13,957 nucleotides of DNA from Oscillospiraceae bacterium (GCA_902766855.1 CACXFE010000117.1:1-13957); one strand, 5' to 3'. Positions 1 to 6,992 are shown, counted from the first letter of the stretch. Made by a program: numbers and translations. Notes: generated by a model not told the origin, from the sequence alone.

Positions 1-200
1 AAAAGATCCCCGAGCCCCGCGGTCAGCGCCGCCCACGGCGCGCCGAGCAGGGCGGCGGCAAACGCCACGGCGATGAAGGAAAACCCGAAACGCTGGTTCC
101 ATACGCTGTATGAAAGAAAGCGTTCCAAAATGATTTTCAGTGCGATCAACAAGGCGGTCATGACCATGTTGAACAGGATGGACTTGTTTGTTTTGTTCAT
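1..200 (-). CDS. folT: Folate-type ECF transporter S component, N-terminal part (cut by window edge)
   Basis: Only the first 66 codons are present, and the gene continues past position 1. The start is the ATG at 200-198, seven bases after a strong AAGGAGG. The visible protein opens with a short basic stretch (MNKTNKS), then a hydrophobic helix (about residues 8-27), then ERFLSYSVWNQRFGFSFI and a second hydrophobic region ending AALTAGLGDLF. The pattern RFLS...RFGFSFI...LLGAPWAAL..GLGDL is typical of the folate-family S components (FolT) of energy-coupling factor importers. These bind folates in the membrane and use a shared EcfA/A'/T module, which is not in this window. The THF riboswitch directly upstream supports folate as the substrate. 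Another ECF S component is possible from the protein alone, but the riboswitch makes folT the best call. Confidence 0.85.
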   Translation of the reverse strand, partial: MNKTNKSILFNMVMTALLIALKIILERFLSYSVWNQRFGFSFIAVAFAAALLGAPWAALTAGLGDL

Positions 201-254
201 AAAAAAACCTCCTTTTTACCCGTTTTACCGATAATAAGGAGATTACTCTGCAAT
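201..254 (-). promoter_or_regulatory. Expression platform of the THF riboswitch (anti-Shine-Dalgarno hairpin)
   Basis: Between riboswitch and folT, the segment 244-236 (AATCTCCTT on the minus strand) can pair with 214-206 (AAGGAGGTT), which is the folT ribosome binding site. This gives 9 pairs, one of them U-G. Folding would hide the binding site. The same hairpin runs straight into a U tract (206-201) just before the ATG, so it could also act as a weak terminator. At 254-244 lies an exact second copy of the 11-base ATTGCAGAGTA found at the riboswitch's own 5' edge (360-350). Its GCAG can pair with the CTGC that closes the riboswitch (266-263) and so compete with stem P1. The pairing is read directly; the switching mechanism is inferred. 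Confidence 0.6.
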
Positions 255-262
255 ATTACGCG

Positions 263-357
263 GCAGCGGGATGCGAAAACCGTACCGCGGGCAAAGCCTT
301 CGTCCGCCGGGCAACTCCCCGTCCCTGCGGCACTTAACGCACGGTTTCCTACTCTGC
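263..357 (-). ncRNA. Tetrahydrofolate (THF / folT) riboswitch aptamer
   Basis: Read on the minus strand, this leader matches the THF riboswitch consensus. It has the opening GCAG-AGUAG, then GUUAAGUG, the long conserved block GGGACGGGGAGUUGCCC, GGACGAA, and a closing CGCAUCCCGCUGC. Stem P1 is GCAG (357-354) with CUGC (266-263), and P2 is GAAACCG with CGGUUUUC. The element is about 95 nt, close to the usual size, and lies about 60 nt upstream of the folT start, the standard location in Firmicutes. Known members bind tetrahydrofolate derivatives and turn expression down when folate is plentiful. Confidence 0.93.
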
Positions 358-394
358 AATAAAACCATACCGAAACGATCGGTATGGTTTTATT
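358..394 (-). terminator. 15-bp perfect inverted repeat, probable terminator of the ABC exporter operon
   Basis: AATAAAACCATACCG (358-372) and its exact complement (380-394) flank a 7-base loop. Both arms end in A/T runs, so the hairpin looks like a bidirectional intrinsic terminator with a moderate U tract (GGUUUUAUU on the minus strand). It starts 25 bases after the ABC permease stop. It overlaps the -10 box and start region of the folT promoter, so it may instead, or also, serve as an operator or as a hairpin at the folT transcript's 5' end. Confidence 0.6.
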
Positions 395-419
395 ATACTG
401 CTTTTTCTTGTTTTGTCAA
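392..419 (-). promoter_or_regulatory. Consensus housekeeping promoter for folT
   Basis: TTGACA at 419-414 and TATAAT at 397-392 on the minus strand are separated by 16 bp; both hexamers match the consensus exactly. The -35 box begins at the base after the TGA of the ABC permease (422-420). The predicted start is near 385, inside the inverted repeat and about 28 nt before the THF riboswitch. So the constitutive promoter would be tuned only through the leader RNA. Confidence 0.85.
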
Positions 420-2072
420 TCAATTTTTCCCTGTATGCAGAAAACGGGGGGCAAATGCAAACAAAATGGCGGCAACCACGCAATTCAGCGCGATCAGACC
501 GATCAGCGCCGGCAAAAGATTGGTGACTGCCCCCGCGATCAGGATGAAGATGCCGGGCAGGATCGCCGTCATGCGAATACTCATACCGATCATGGAAGCG
601 ATCGCCGGCACGAAAGAGGAGGGCAGTGCCAGGTCAATAAACAACCCCACCAACGAACAAAACAGATCAAGCGACAGCCATACCCCGAGCCATAAAAACA
701 GTTCCGCCACGGAGGAAGAAAGCAAGAGAGCGGTCAGAAGAAAGCCGGGGATCAGATCCAACGCCGTTTCGTAAATCCCGCCGGTGAGCGCATAGCGAAT
801 CTTGCGGAAGGGACTTTCGGGCACCAGGAAGAAAAAGGGGTGCGAGGTTTCCGCCGCCAACGGGTTTCCCATGTTGCGGAAGAAGATGGCGATACAAAGG
901 ATCACGCCGGTAGGCAAGAGCAGTTTGGTTTCGACGACCAACCGAAGGAACAACCCTACCGCGGCGGCAATCAAGGTATAGGTGGCGCAAGTGGGGGTGA
1001 AAATGCCGAGAAAGGAGAACCGCTTGCGATTATACATGGTTTTGGTGAAGAAAACCCGCGCTCCTTCACCGGTAAGATCGCCGTTGCGGGCGATTTTGGC
1101 ACTGCGCTCTTTCTTGCGCACGGTTTTGCCGGCTTGGGCGGCTTCGGTTTTTTCGCGGAGTTCATCCGCCCCTTGCAAGGCGTCTTCATAAAAATCGGCT
1201 TTAATGCGCCAGATCAGGCAAGTCAGCAAAATGCAGAGCGCGATCAGCGCCGCCAGATAAAGCAGGGCGGAGAGCATTTGCCCGTCCACCAGGGACATGA
1301 CAAACCCGCGCAGCCAACCGAATAACGGCACATAGCGGGTGGGGCGGGAGGCAAATACCAACCCGATCGCGTCTAATACCCCTTTTCCGCCGAATTTCAC
1401 CAACCCCGCCACAACCAGGGCCGGCGCCAGGGCGACGGCCACCGCAAAGGGGCGCACATAGCGCCGGAGCGCCTGGTGAGTTGCCGCAATGGTATAGGTA
1501 AAGACCGCGGCCAGTTTTCCGATAAACAGCATCAGCACCCAGCCGATGAAAATGCAAAGGCACTGTATCAGCGTCAAACCAAGCCCGTTCATCAGGTTGG
1601 GGATCTGGAAAAGCAGATAAATGGAAGAAATAACCGCCAGCCCCATTTGCAGCACGGTTTTAAACATCAAAACCGATTGCGGCCGCAAAGGCGCGGCAAA
1701 CAGAAAATTCACATCCGCCATGGTAAAGATTTTTACGCCGCTTTTATCCCCCGTGTAAATATGCAGCAGCACGATCAACAGCATCAGGCCGCCCACGGCC
1801 GCTTCCAGGACGGTGTGCATCTGTGCGCGGTCTTCCTCGGTCAGATCGTCCGCGCTGTTGTAGTCTGCTTCATTCTCTTCGATTTCCTCATAGACGGAGG
1901 TTGGCTCTTCGGGAGCGTCCGGGATCGCAAGCCCGATCGCCAACCCGATCAACCCGCCGATCAATCCCATGATGGCGATAAAAGCAAGCACAACGGCGAT
2001 GATTTTGTTGCGAAACAGTTTTTTGATCGCGTTGATGAAAGTATGAATCAAATAATACGGCAGGATCCTCAT
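420..2072 (-). CDS. ABC exporter membrane subunit (putative ABC exporter family)
   Basis: A 550-aa integral membrane protein, the likely translocation subunit for the ATPase encoded just upstream. After MRILPYYLIHTFINAIKKLF there is a first membrane helix (about 25-50), an acidic loop (about 55-84) and then roughly ten further hydrophobic segments, with a basic, Lys/Arg-rich cytoplasmic loop in the middle (about 320-355). The phrase MADVNFLFAAPLRPQSVL just after the second helix is characteristic of the Firmicutes 'putative ABC exporter' family (I believe Pfam ABC_export). Start: the open frame extends 44 codons further upstream, inside the ATPase gene. The ATG at 2072 is preferred because it follows GGAGGG and overlaps the ATPase stop as ATGA. 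The substrate cannot be told from sequence; lipids, peptides or drugs are all possible. Confidence 0.85.
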   Translation of the reverse strand: MRILPYYLIHTFINAIKKLFRNKIIAVVLAFIAIMGLIGGLIGLAIGLAIPDAPEEPTSVYEEIEENEADYNSADDLTEEDRAQMHTVLEAAVGGLMLLIVLLHIYTGDKSGVKIFTMADVNFLFAAPLRPQSVLMFKTVLQMGLAVISSIYLLFQIPNLMNGLGLTLIQCLCIFIGWVLMLFIGKLAAVFTYTIAATHQALRRYVRPFAVAVALAPALVVAGLVKFGGKGVLDAIGLVFASRPTRYVPLFGWLRGFVMSLVDGQMLSALLYLAALIALCILLTCLIWRIKADFYEDALQGADELREKTEAAQAGKTVRKKERSAKIARNGDLTGEGARVFFTKTMYNRKRFSFLGIFTPTCATYTLIAAAVGLFLRLVVETKLLLPTGVILCIAIFFRNMGNPLAAETSHPFFFLVPESPFRKIRYALTGGIYETALDLIPGFLLTALLLSSSVAELFLWLGVWLSLDLFCSLVGLFIDLALPSSFVPAIASMIGMSIRMTAILPGIFILIAGAVTNLLPALIGLIALNCVVAAILFAFAPRFLHTGKN

Positions 2073-2782
2073 ACCGTTCCCTCCGTTTTGTTTTCGGTGA
2101 TCGAGAAGAAAAGGTCTTCCAGCGAAACGCCTCGCTCCTCTACATCGCGCCGATCCACTTCGGCTTTCACTTCGCCGTCTTTCATGATGATCGTGCGATC
2201 CCACAGCATATCCACACTGTCGATCATATGGGTGCTGATCAAAAGGGAAGCGCCGCCTGCCCGCAATTCGGCAAACAGATCCTTCAGTTCTTTGATGGCG
2301 TGCGGGTCAAGCCCGATCATCGGTTCATCAAACAGCATGATCTGCGGTTTTGGCAGCAACGCACAGCAGATGCTTAATTTTTGCTGCATCCCTTTGGAAA
2401 GTTCATCCCCGAATTTTTTCACTTTGTCGCTTAACTCGAAGCGTTCCAACAGTTCGTCTTTATAGGCTTTATAATCGGTCAGGCGGTAGGCGCGCGCAAT
2501 AAACTCCATATGTTCACCGACCGTCAGGTTCGGGTAAAGCGAGGGCAGTTCCGGGATGTAGCCGAGCAAACGCTTGGCCTCCACGCTTTTATTGTAGAGT
2601 CCGTTGACCGTGACGATGCCTTCATATTTTAAAAATCCGATCACCGATTTGATTACGGTGCTTTTTCCGGCGCCGTTTGGCCCCAATAAAACCGTGATGC
2701 TTCCGTCCGGCAATTCAAACGAAACATCCCGCGTGGCAAAAACTTTTCCGTATTTTTTGGTTAAATGCTCCACTTTTAACAT
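2069..2782 (-). CDS. ABC transporter ATP-binding protein
   Basis: A 237-aa nucleotide-binding subunit, of normal length for a stand-alone ABC ATPase. Motifs in order: aromatic A-loop region KKYGK (Y11), Walker A GPNGAGKST (34-42), a Q-loop region reading GYIPELP with Glu in place of Gln (78), as is common in ABC-2-like exporters, signature LSKGMQQ (128-134), Walker B IMLFDE (148-153), D-loop GLDP (157-160) and H-loop STH (His185). It should energise the permease encoded by the next gene, with which it overlaps by four bases (ATGA), implying translational coupling. Upstream are a modest GAGAG ribosome binding site and a good promoter at 2814-2842. Tail residues after about 215 (RGVSLEDLFFSITENK) are typical of this exporter class. 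The specific substrate is unknown. Confidence 0.93.
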   Translation of the reverse strand: MLKVEHLTKKYGKVFATRDVSFELPDGSITVLLGPNGAGKSTVIKSVIGFLKYEGIVTVNGLYNKSVEAKRLLGYIPELPSLYPNLTVGEHMEFIARAYRLTDYKAYKDELLERFELSDKVKKFGDELSKGMQQKLSICCALLPKPQIMLFDEPMIGLDPHAIKELKDLFAELRAGGASLLISTHMIDSVDMLWDRTIIMKDGEVKAEVDRRDVEERGVSLEDLFFSITENKTEGTV

Positions 2783-2813
2783 TTTCTCTCAAACCCCTTC
2801 CTTGTACCGTACC

Positions 2814-2842
2814 AGTATACCATAGTTGTCGCCATTCTTCAA
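2814..2842 (-). promoter_or_regulatory. Promoter of the ABC exporter operon
   Basis: On the minus strand, TTGAAG (2842-2837), a 17-bp spacer and TATACT (2819-2814) lie about 32 bases before the ATPase start. The -10 box matches 5 of 6 consensus bases and the -35 matches TTGA. This fits a SigA-type promoter with a leader of about 25 nt. Confidence 0.65.
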
Positions 2843-2864
2843 CAAGTTTATAAGATTATATTAC

Positions 2865-2880
2865 AAGTTCAAAAGAACTT
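2865..2880. repeat. Small palindrome between the ABC operon and spoIVB
   Basis: AAGTTCAAAAGAACTT is a perfect 6-bp inverted repeat with an AAAA centre. It lies 22 bp upstream of the ABC operon's -35 box and about 90 bp before spoIVB, in very AT-rich DNA. It could be a binding site for a dimeric regulator, but nothing in the window identifies one. No convincing promoter was found for spoIVB in 2881-2955. A forespore-type pair, GTATT (2919-2923) and CAATATG (2941-2947), is too weak to call. Confidence 0.3.
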
Positions 2881-2968
2881 CAATAGGTTTTTAAAATTTT
2901 CTGTAAATTTTTCAAATGGTATTCCGATGAAAAGTGCGCACAATATGATTGAAAACGGAGGAATCGGT

Positions 2969-4210
2969 ATGAAATGGATGCGCAGAGCAAGCAAAGCGGC
3001 CTTTTTCCTATTTTTGGCATTGGACACGGTGATTTTTTCGGGGATCGCCTATTTGAATGCCACAGTCAGCCGGGAATACAAGATCAAGCAGGGCGAGTTG
3101 CCCGTGTTTGACGCGGCGGTGCCTATTACGGCGGTTTACCAAGGTGCCCGCATGGCGCAGGGCGGCGGAACGCCCGCGTTGGGCGATTTTTTTCATGTCC
3201 GGTTGAAGGCGTTCGGGATCATTCCGTTTTCCACGGCCAGCGTGGAAGTGGTGGATGAACTGCATGTGGCGGTACTCGGTACGCCGTTCGGCATGAAACT
3301 GTATACCGAAGGGGTTTTGGTGATCGATCTTACCGAAGTGGAAACCGAAACCGGCAACCAAAATCCGGCGGGGGCGGCCGGGATTCGAAAAGGCGATTAT
3401 ATTGTATCGGTAGACGGGAAGCGGATATATACCAATGAGGAATTGAGCGCCGCGGTGGAAAATTCCGCCGGCAAGTCCATGCAAATGGAAATCAGCCGCG
3501 GCGGGAAAAAGAAGAAGGTTACGCTTTCGGCGGCACGCTCCAAAGAAACCGGCGGGTATAAGATCGGGCTTTGGGTGCGGGACAGTTCCGCGGGGATCGG
3601 CACGCTTACTTGTTACAGCCCCGCCACCGGGGTGGTGTGCGGTTTGGGGCACGGTGTGTGCGATGAGGATACCGGGGAACTTCTTGAACTGAATTCGGGT
3701 GAATTGGTCACGGCGCAGATCGTTGCGGTGGAAAAAGGAAGCGCGGGAAGCCCCGGGCAGTTGAAGGGGCGCTTCACGCGGGAGGTGATCGGCGCGATCG
3801 ATCTCAACGCGGAAAACGGCGTATACAGTAAACTGCAAGGGCAGATCGACTTGTCTGAATTGACCGAGGTGGCGCTGAAACAGGAGATCAAAGACGGCGA
3901 GGCACAGATTCTTTGCACGGTGGAAGACGACACCCCGAAAGCATACCGCTGCCGGATCAAAAAGCGAAACGCCGCCTACCTTTCTCCCACGCAAAATTTG
4001 CTGATCACCGTTACGGATGAGGCATTACTGTCTTTGACCGGCGGGATCGTGCAGGGAATGTCAGGCAGCCCGATCTTGCAAAACGGGAAATTGGTCGGCG
4101 CGGTCACCCATGTGTTGGTGGATGACCCGGTTTCGGGATACGGCATCTTTGCCGAAAATATGCTGGCCGCGGCGCAAGAGGTAGAGGAACAACGCCGCGC
4201 CGCTTCTTAA
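2969..4210 (+). CDS. spoIVB: SpoIVB peptidase (stage IV sporulation signalling protease)
   Basis: A 413-aa membrane-anchored serine peptidase. In Bacillus subtilis SpoIVB is made in the forespore, crosses into the intermembrane space and cleaves SpoIVFA, freeing the SpoIVFB protease that activates pro-SigmaK. Visible here: an N-terminal signal/anchor helix (about 11-32), an LPV motif shortly after, a PDZ domain (about 105-190, with AGIRKGDYIVSVDGK), then the S55-type protease domain. The catalytic triad can be placed by family spacing: His228 in GLGHGVCD, Asp350 in VTDEALL and Ser365 in GMSGSP. The Asp-Ser distance of 15 equals that of B. subtilis D363/S378. Start: the ATG at 2969 follows CGGAGGA; the in-frame ATG at 2927 lacks a comparable site and would add 14 residues before the signal helix. 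The usual partner spo0A is not downstream. Confidence 0.95.
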   Translation: MKWMRRASKAAFFLFLALDTVIFSGIAYLNATVSREYKIKQGELPVFDAAVPITAVYQGARMAQGGGTPALGDFFHVRLKAFGIIPFSTASVEVVDELHVAVLGTPFGMKLYTEGVLVIDLTEVETETGNQNPAGAAGIRKGDYIVSVDGKRIYTNEELSAAVENSAGKSMQMEISRGGKKKKVTLSAARSKETGGYKIGLWVRDSSAGIGTLTCYSPATGVVCGLGHGVCDEDTGELLELNSGELVTAQIVAVEKGSAGSPGQLKGRFTREVIGAIDLNAENGVYSKLQGQIDLSELTEVALKQEIKDGEAQILCTVEDDTPKAYRCRIKKRNAAYLSPTQNLLITVTDEALLSLTGGIVQGMSGSPILQNGKLVGAVTHVLVDDPVSGYGIFAENMLAAAQEVEEQRRAAS

Positions 4211-4231
4211 ATGGAAAGAATAACGGAAAAG

Positions 4232-4279
4232 CCTTGCCCTTCGGTTTACAGAGAGCAGACCGAGGGGCAGGGATTTTTT
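4232..4279 (+). terminator. Intrinsic terminator of spoIVB
   Basis: A 14-bp GC-rich stem with two G-U pairs (4232-4245 with 4259-4272, loop 4246-4258) is followed by TTTTTT (4274-4279). It lies 21 bases after the spoIVB stop and ends that transcript, so spoIVB appears monocistronic on its downstream side. Confidence 0.88.
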
Positions 4280-4591
4280 ATGTTGCATTTTAGACTGCGC
4301 CGAAACCGCTTCTAATGTCGATTATGTGCTTGATTCATGGGAAGAATGCGAACTGCCAAAGGAATTCGGCATGCGAAGAAAGGGGCGGAAAACTCGTATT
4401 TCTTCGAGGAATTCCCTGAAAACAGAATTGCAAACTTTCAAGTGCCGTCATGCGAACGGCATCTCACTTCTGATCGTTTCTTCCGCCCGGTTGCGGATGT
4501 AATCAAGACACAAAAGCCGGACTGTCTGACCTTTGGTGATTCGGATACTTTCAGGCAAGCCCGTTTGTTTTATTGTGAATAAGTCTTTTCA
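4280..4591. other. Structured intergenic stretch without a convincing gene
   Basis: This stretch of about 310 bp lies between two terminators. A plus-strand open frame of 81 codons (4337-4582) has no ribosome binding site and an odd composition rich in Arg, Phe and Cys. On the minus strand a start-less fragment of about 47 codons, ending at a TGA near 4457 (…DYIRNRAEETIRSEMPFA), reads more like protein, and further minus-strand fragments follow in another frame. The motif ATGCGAA occurs three times and several hairpins are present. A decayed gene, a remnant of a mobile repeat or a non-coding RNA are all possible; I recognise none of them. Confidence 0.35.
4361..4415. repeat. Long imperfect inverted repeat (hairpin)
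   Basis: Arms GGAATTC-(GGCATG)-CGAAGAAA (4361-4381) and TTTCTTCG-(AG)-GAATTCC (4399-4415) pair over 15 bp with an asymmetric internal loop, around a 17-base GC-rich apical loop. Neither side has the U tract of a simple terminator. It is the strongest structure in the gene-free stretch after spoIVB. Confidence 0.55.
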
Positions 4592-4635
4592 TAAACAAAA
4601 ACTCCCTTGCAAATACGGTGTACCGCAAAGGAGTT
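4592..4635 (-). terminator. Intrinsic terminator of the helicase operon
   Basis: On the minus strand AACTCCTTTGC (4635-4625) pairs with GCAAGGGAGTT (4610-4600), with one mismatch, and is followed by TTTTTGTTT. It lies about 110 bases after the helicase stop and is the first clear terminator for the TerB–ATPase–helicase transcript. Confidence 0.8.
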
Positions 4636-4678
4636 GATATTGAAAATGTATATTTTGTTTTTAAAACTTTTTTACCGG

Positions 4679-4710
4679 CAGGGCAACGAAGGGATACTCC
4701 CGGTTGCCTG
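4679..4710. other. Hairpin in the 3' untranslated region of the helicase operon
   Basis: CAGGGCAAC (4679-4687) pairs with GTTGCCTG (4703-4710), with one bulged G, and an inner GGGA/TCCC stem closes a three-base loop. There is no U tract on either strand, so it is not an ordinary terminator. It could stabilise the 3' end of the helicase transcript or belong to a small RNA. The rest of 4636-4743 is AT-rich with nothing else recognised. Confidence 0.35.
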
Positions 4711-4743
4711 TGACAGATGGGATCCAATGCAACAAAACGCGCA

Positions 4744-6981
4744 TTAACCCGGCGTTTCGCCCCAACTGCGGATCCTTGCCTTCATTTCCTCGATGCCCAA
4801 TACGCCGTAAGCAAAGCCCTTTTTCACCAGTTCCGGCGGTAAAAATTCATCATATTTTTCAAACAGCGGCACTTCCCCCGGATAGATCAGATCCATGGGA
4901 TCAAGCGGCTGTTTTTCTTTTTCCGCCAAAATCCGGAAGAAGGTTTTTTCATCCGTTTTCATATTGAATTGGATAAAATACGGGCGGGAAGAATCCATAG
5001 CGGAAAGCCCCAATTCTTCGGCGCATTTTCGCTTTAAAAACCGTTCCAGCGCTAAAAAGGCGTAGGTGCCGAGCCACGGGAATAAGCACCAGGTATTTCC
5101 GCCGAGATTGATCAGCGGGCGCTGCGTCAAGGAAGAAAGGCGGGCGGTCTGCCGGGCTTCCGCCAGGCGCCCCGCGGCGTTTTTCATCAGATACGGGTAG
5201 TTTTTTTCTTCTGCCAATACCTGTTTCATCCGTTCCAGCACCCGGGTGTTGATGTCGCCCGGGCATTGCCCGAAATAGGCGGGCACTTTGCCTTTGACTT
5301 GCTCGCAGTAAACCAAATGCCGCTTGTGATCCACTTCCTCCACGATCCAGACATGCCCCGCAATCGCGATTTTTTCGCCCACGGGCGGCGGCATCACGAT
5401 CGTGCCGAGTTCTTCGGAATTGGAGCGCACGGTGTATTCCTCGTTTTCTTGAAAAACCGCATAGAACTTAAAAGAATTGATCTGCCGTTCTCCCGCCAGC
5501 CCTACGATCAGCCCGCCGGTTTCGGTGCGCTGAATTTGGTCGGTTTCCAGCAAATGCCGCAGCAAAATTTTGTAATCTTCCTTGGTAATGCGGTGAAAAA
5601 CGCTTAATGTCAACACGCGGGAGGCCAGCGCCGCAGGGGATAACTCCCCGCAGGAGCCGAGCGTACTCATGGTTTGGTGATACAGCAAACTGAACGGCAG
5701 GCGATCCAGTTTCGGCGGCTCTACCCATTTTTCTTCCAGATACACCTGAATCAGTGCGATGCCCTGAATCAATTCCCAGGGAATGGTGACCGGCAGCATG
5801 GCGCGCGGCTCGGGAGGCTCTTCCCGTATGACGAACCACATTTCAGGCGGCATTCCCCGGCGCCCGGTGCGTCCCATCCGTTGCAGGAAGGAAGATACGG
5901 TGAACGGGGCGTTGACCTGAAAAGCCCGCTCCAACCGCCCGATATCGATCCCGAGTTCCAGCGTGGCGGTGGTTACGGTGGTGAGCGTTTTTTCTTCATC
6001 CTTCATTTCGGCTTCCGCGGTTTCCCGGAAAGAGGCCGAAAGATTGCCGTGATGAATCAGAAAACGATCCGGCTCGTGCCTGGCTTCGCAATAACTGCGC
6101 AAGGTCGTGGTAGCGGCTTCGCATTCTTCGCGGGAGTTGACGAAAACCAGACATTTTTTGCCTTTGGTATGTTCGAAAATATAGCCAAACCCCGGGTCGG
6201 CGTGCTCGGGGGCGGTATCGGTTTTCATATCAAGAGTGGTCAGATAAGAAAGCGCGCCCGGCTCCGGCTCCTCCATGGCGGGAGCGGTGTAGAAATGCTC
6301 CATGGAAAGGCGCCATTTGATCCCTTTTTCTTCAATTTCGGGAATGATCGTGCCTTTGCCCGTGCCCGCCGCCAAAAAGCGGCCGGCGGCTTCCGGGTCG
6401 CCGATCGTGGCGGAAAGCCCGATGCGGCGGGGATTGATCCCGGCCAGTTTGGAAAGCCGCTCGATCAGGCAGAGTGTTTGCCCGCCGCGATCCGCCCGCA
6501 TGAGCGAGTGGATCTCATCGATCACGATAAACCGCAGATCGCCGAACAGTTTGGGGATATAGGCGTGTTTGCGCAAAAGCAGGGCTTCCAGGGATTCGGG
6601 TGTGATTTGAAGGATCCCGGAAGGCTTTTTCAATACTTTTTCCTTATGAGAGGCCGAAACATCCCCGTGCCAGTGCCAAACGGGAATGTCGGCTTCACGG
6701 CAAAGATCGTTCAGGCGGGAGAACTGGTCGTTGATCAGGGCTTTCAGCGGCCCGATATACAGCGCCCCGACCGAACGGGGCGGATCCTCCGAAAACAGGG
6801 TGAGAATGGGGAAAAAAGCGGCTTCGGTTTTGCCGGAGGCGGTAGACGCGGTCAGCAATACATTCTGATCGGTGCCGAAAATGGCGTCCCCCGCCGCTAC
6901 CTGAATCGCGCGGAGCGACTGCCATTCGTTCTGATAAATGAAATCCTGAATAAACGGGGCATAGCGGTCAAATACATTCAT
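4744..6981 (-). CDS. Lhr/BrxHI-like superfamily 2 DEAD/DEAH helicase
   Basis: A 745-aa ATP-dependent helicase. Superfamily 2 motifs are complete: motif I TASTASGKT (44-52), Ia-like YIGPLKALINDQ (75-86), motif II DEIH (155-158), motif III SAT (190-192), a motif IV region CLVFVNSREECE (277-288), motif V TATLELGIDIG and motif VI QRMGRTGRRG (367-376). The layout, with a long C-terminal half beyond the two RecA lobes, resembles Lhr-type helicases and the BrxHI helicase of BREX type 2, which is of similar size. Lhr proteins move 3'-5' on DNA; activity here is inferred. It is last in an operon, 11 nt after the P-loop ATPase gene, with AAGGATC as ribosome binding site. The C-terminal region (about 500-745) probably holds a winged helix and an Lhr-like core but shows no metal or nuclease motif I can name. 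A cellular repair role is the alternative to defence. Confidence 0.88.
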   Translation of the reverse strand: MNVFDRYAPFIQDFIYQNEWQSLRAIQVAAGDAIFGTDQNVLLTASTASGKTEAAFFPILTLFSEDPPRSVGALYIGPLKALINDQFSRLNDLCREADIPVWHWHGDVSASHKEKVLKKPSGILQITPESLEALLLRKHAYIPKLFGDLRFIVIDEIHSLMRADRGGQTLCLIERLSKLAGINPRRIGLSATIGDPEAAGRFLAAGTGKGTIIPEIEEKGIKWRLSMEHFYTAPAMEEPEPGALSYLTTLDMKTDTAPEHADPGFGYIFEHTKGKKCLVFVNSREECEAATTTLRSYCEARHEPDRFLIHHGNLSASFRETAEAEMKDEEKTLTTVTTATLELGIDIGRLERAFQVNAPFTVSSFLQRMGRTGRRGMPPEMWFVIREEPPEPRAMLPVTIPWELIQGIALIQVYLEEKWVEPPKLDRLPFSLLYHQTMSTLGSCGELSPAALASRVLTLSVFHRITKEDYKILLRHLLETDQIQRTETGGLIVGLAGERQINSFKFYAVFQENEEYTVRSNSEELGTIVMPPPVGEKIAIAGHVWIVEEVDHKRHLVYCEQVKGKVPAYFGQCPGDINTRVLERMKQVLAEEKNYPYLMKNAAGRLAEARQTARLSSLTQRPLINLGGNTWCLFPWLGTYAFLALERFLKRKCAEELGLSAMDSSRPYFIQFNMKTDEKTFFRILAEKEKQPLDPMDLIYPGEVPLFEKYDEFLPPELVKKGFAYGVLGIEEMKARIRSWGETPG

Positions 6982-6992
6982 ATCCGTGATCC

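Noticed and set aside
2073..2204. Upstream extension of the ABC permease by 44 codons
   Set aside because: It lies inside the ATPase gene and its translation (Arg/His/Ser-rich) does not look like family sequence. The ATG at 2072 has GGAGGG and an ATGA overlap.
1476..2465. A 329-codon open frame on the plus strand
   Set aside because: Antisense to the ABC permease and ATPase. The Gln/Asn/Arg-rich composition and absence of a ribosome binding site mark it as a shadow.
2919..2947. Possible SigG/SigF promoter for spoIVB (GTATT, 17 bp, CAATATG)
   Set aside because: The -10 match is partial, the spacing is short for SigG, and the predicted start would fall almost on the ribosome binding site. Forespore control is expected from the family but not shown here.
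3008..3994. A 328-codon open frame on the minus strand
   Set aside because: Antisense to spoIVB, whose catalytic motifs are intact. The translation is rich in Arg, Phe and His without any recognisable fold.
4337..4582. An 81-codon open frame on the plus strand after spoIVB
   Set aside because: No ribosome binding site or promoter, unusual composition, and it spans strong hairpins. Kept only as part of the gene-free stretch.
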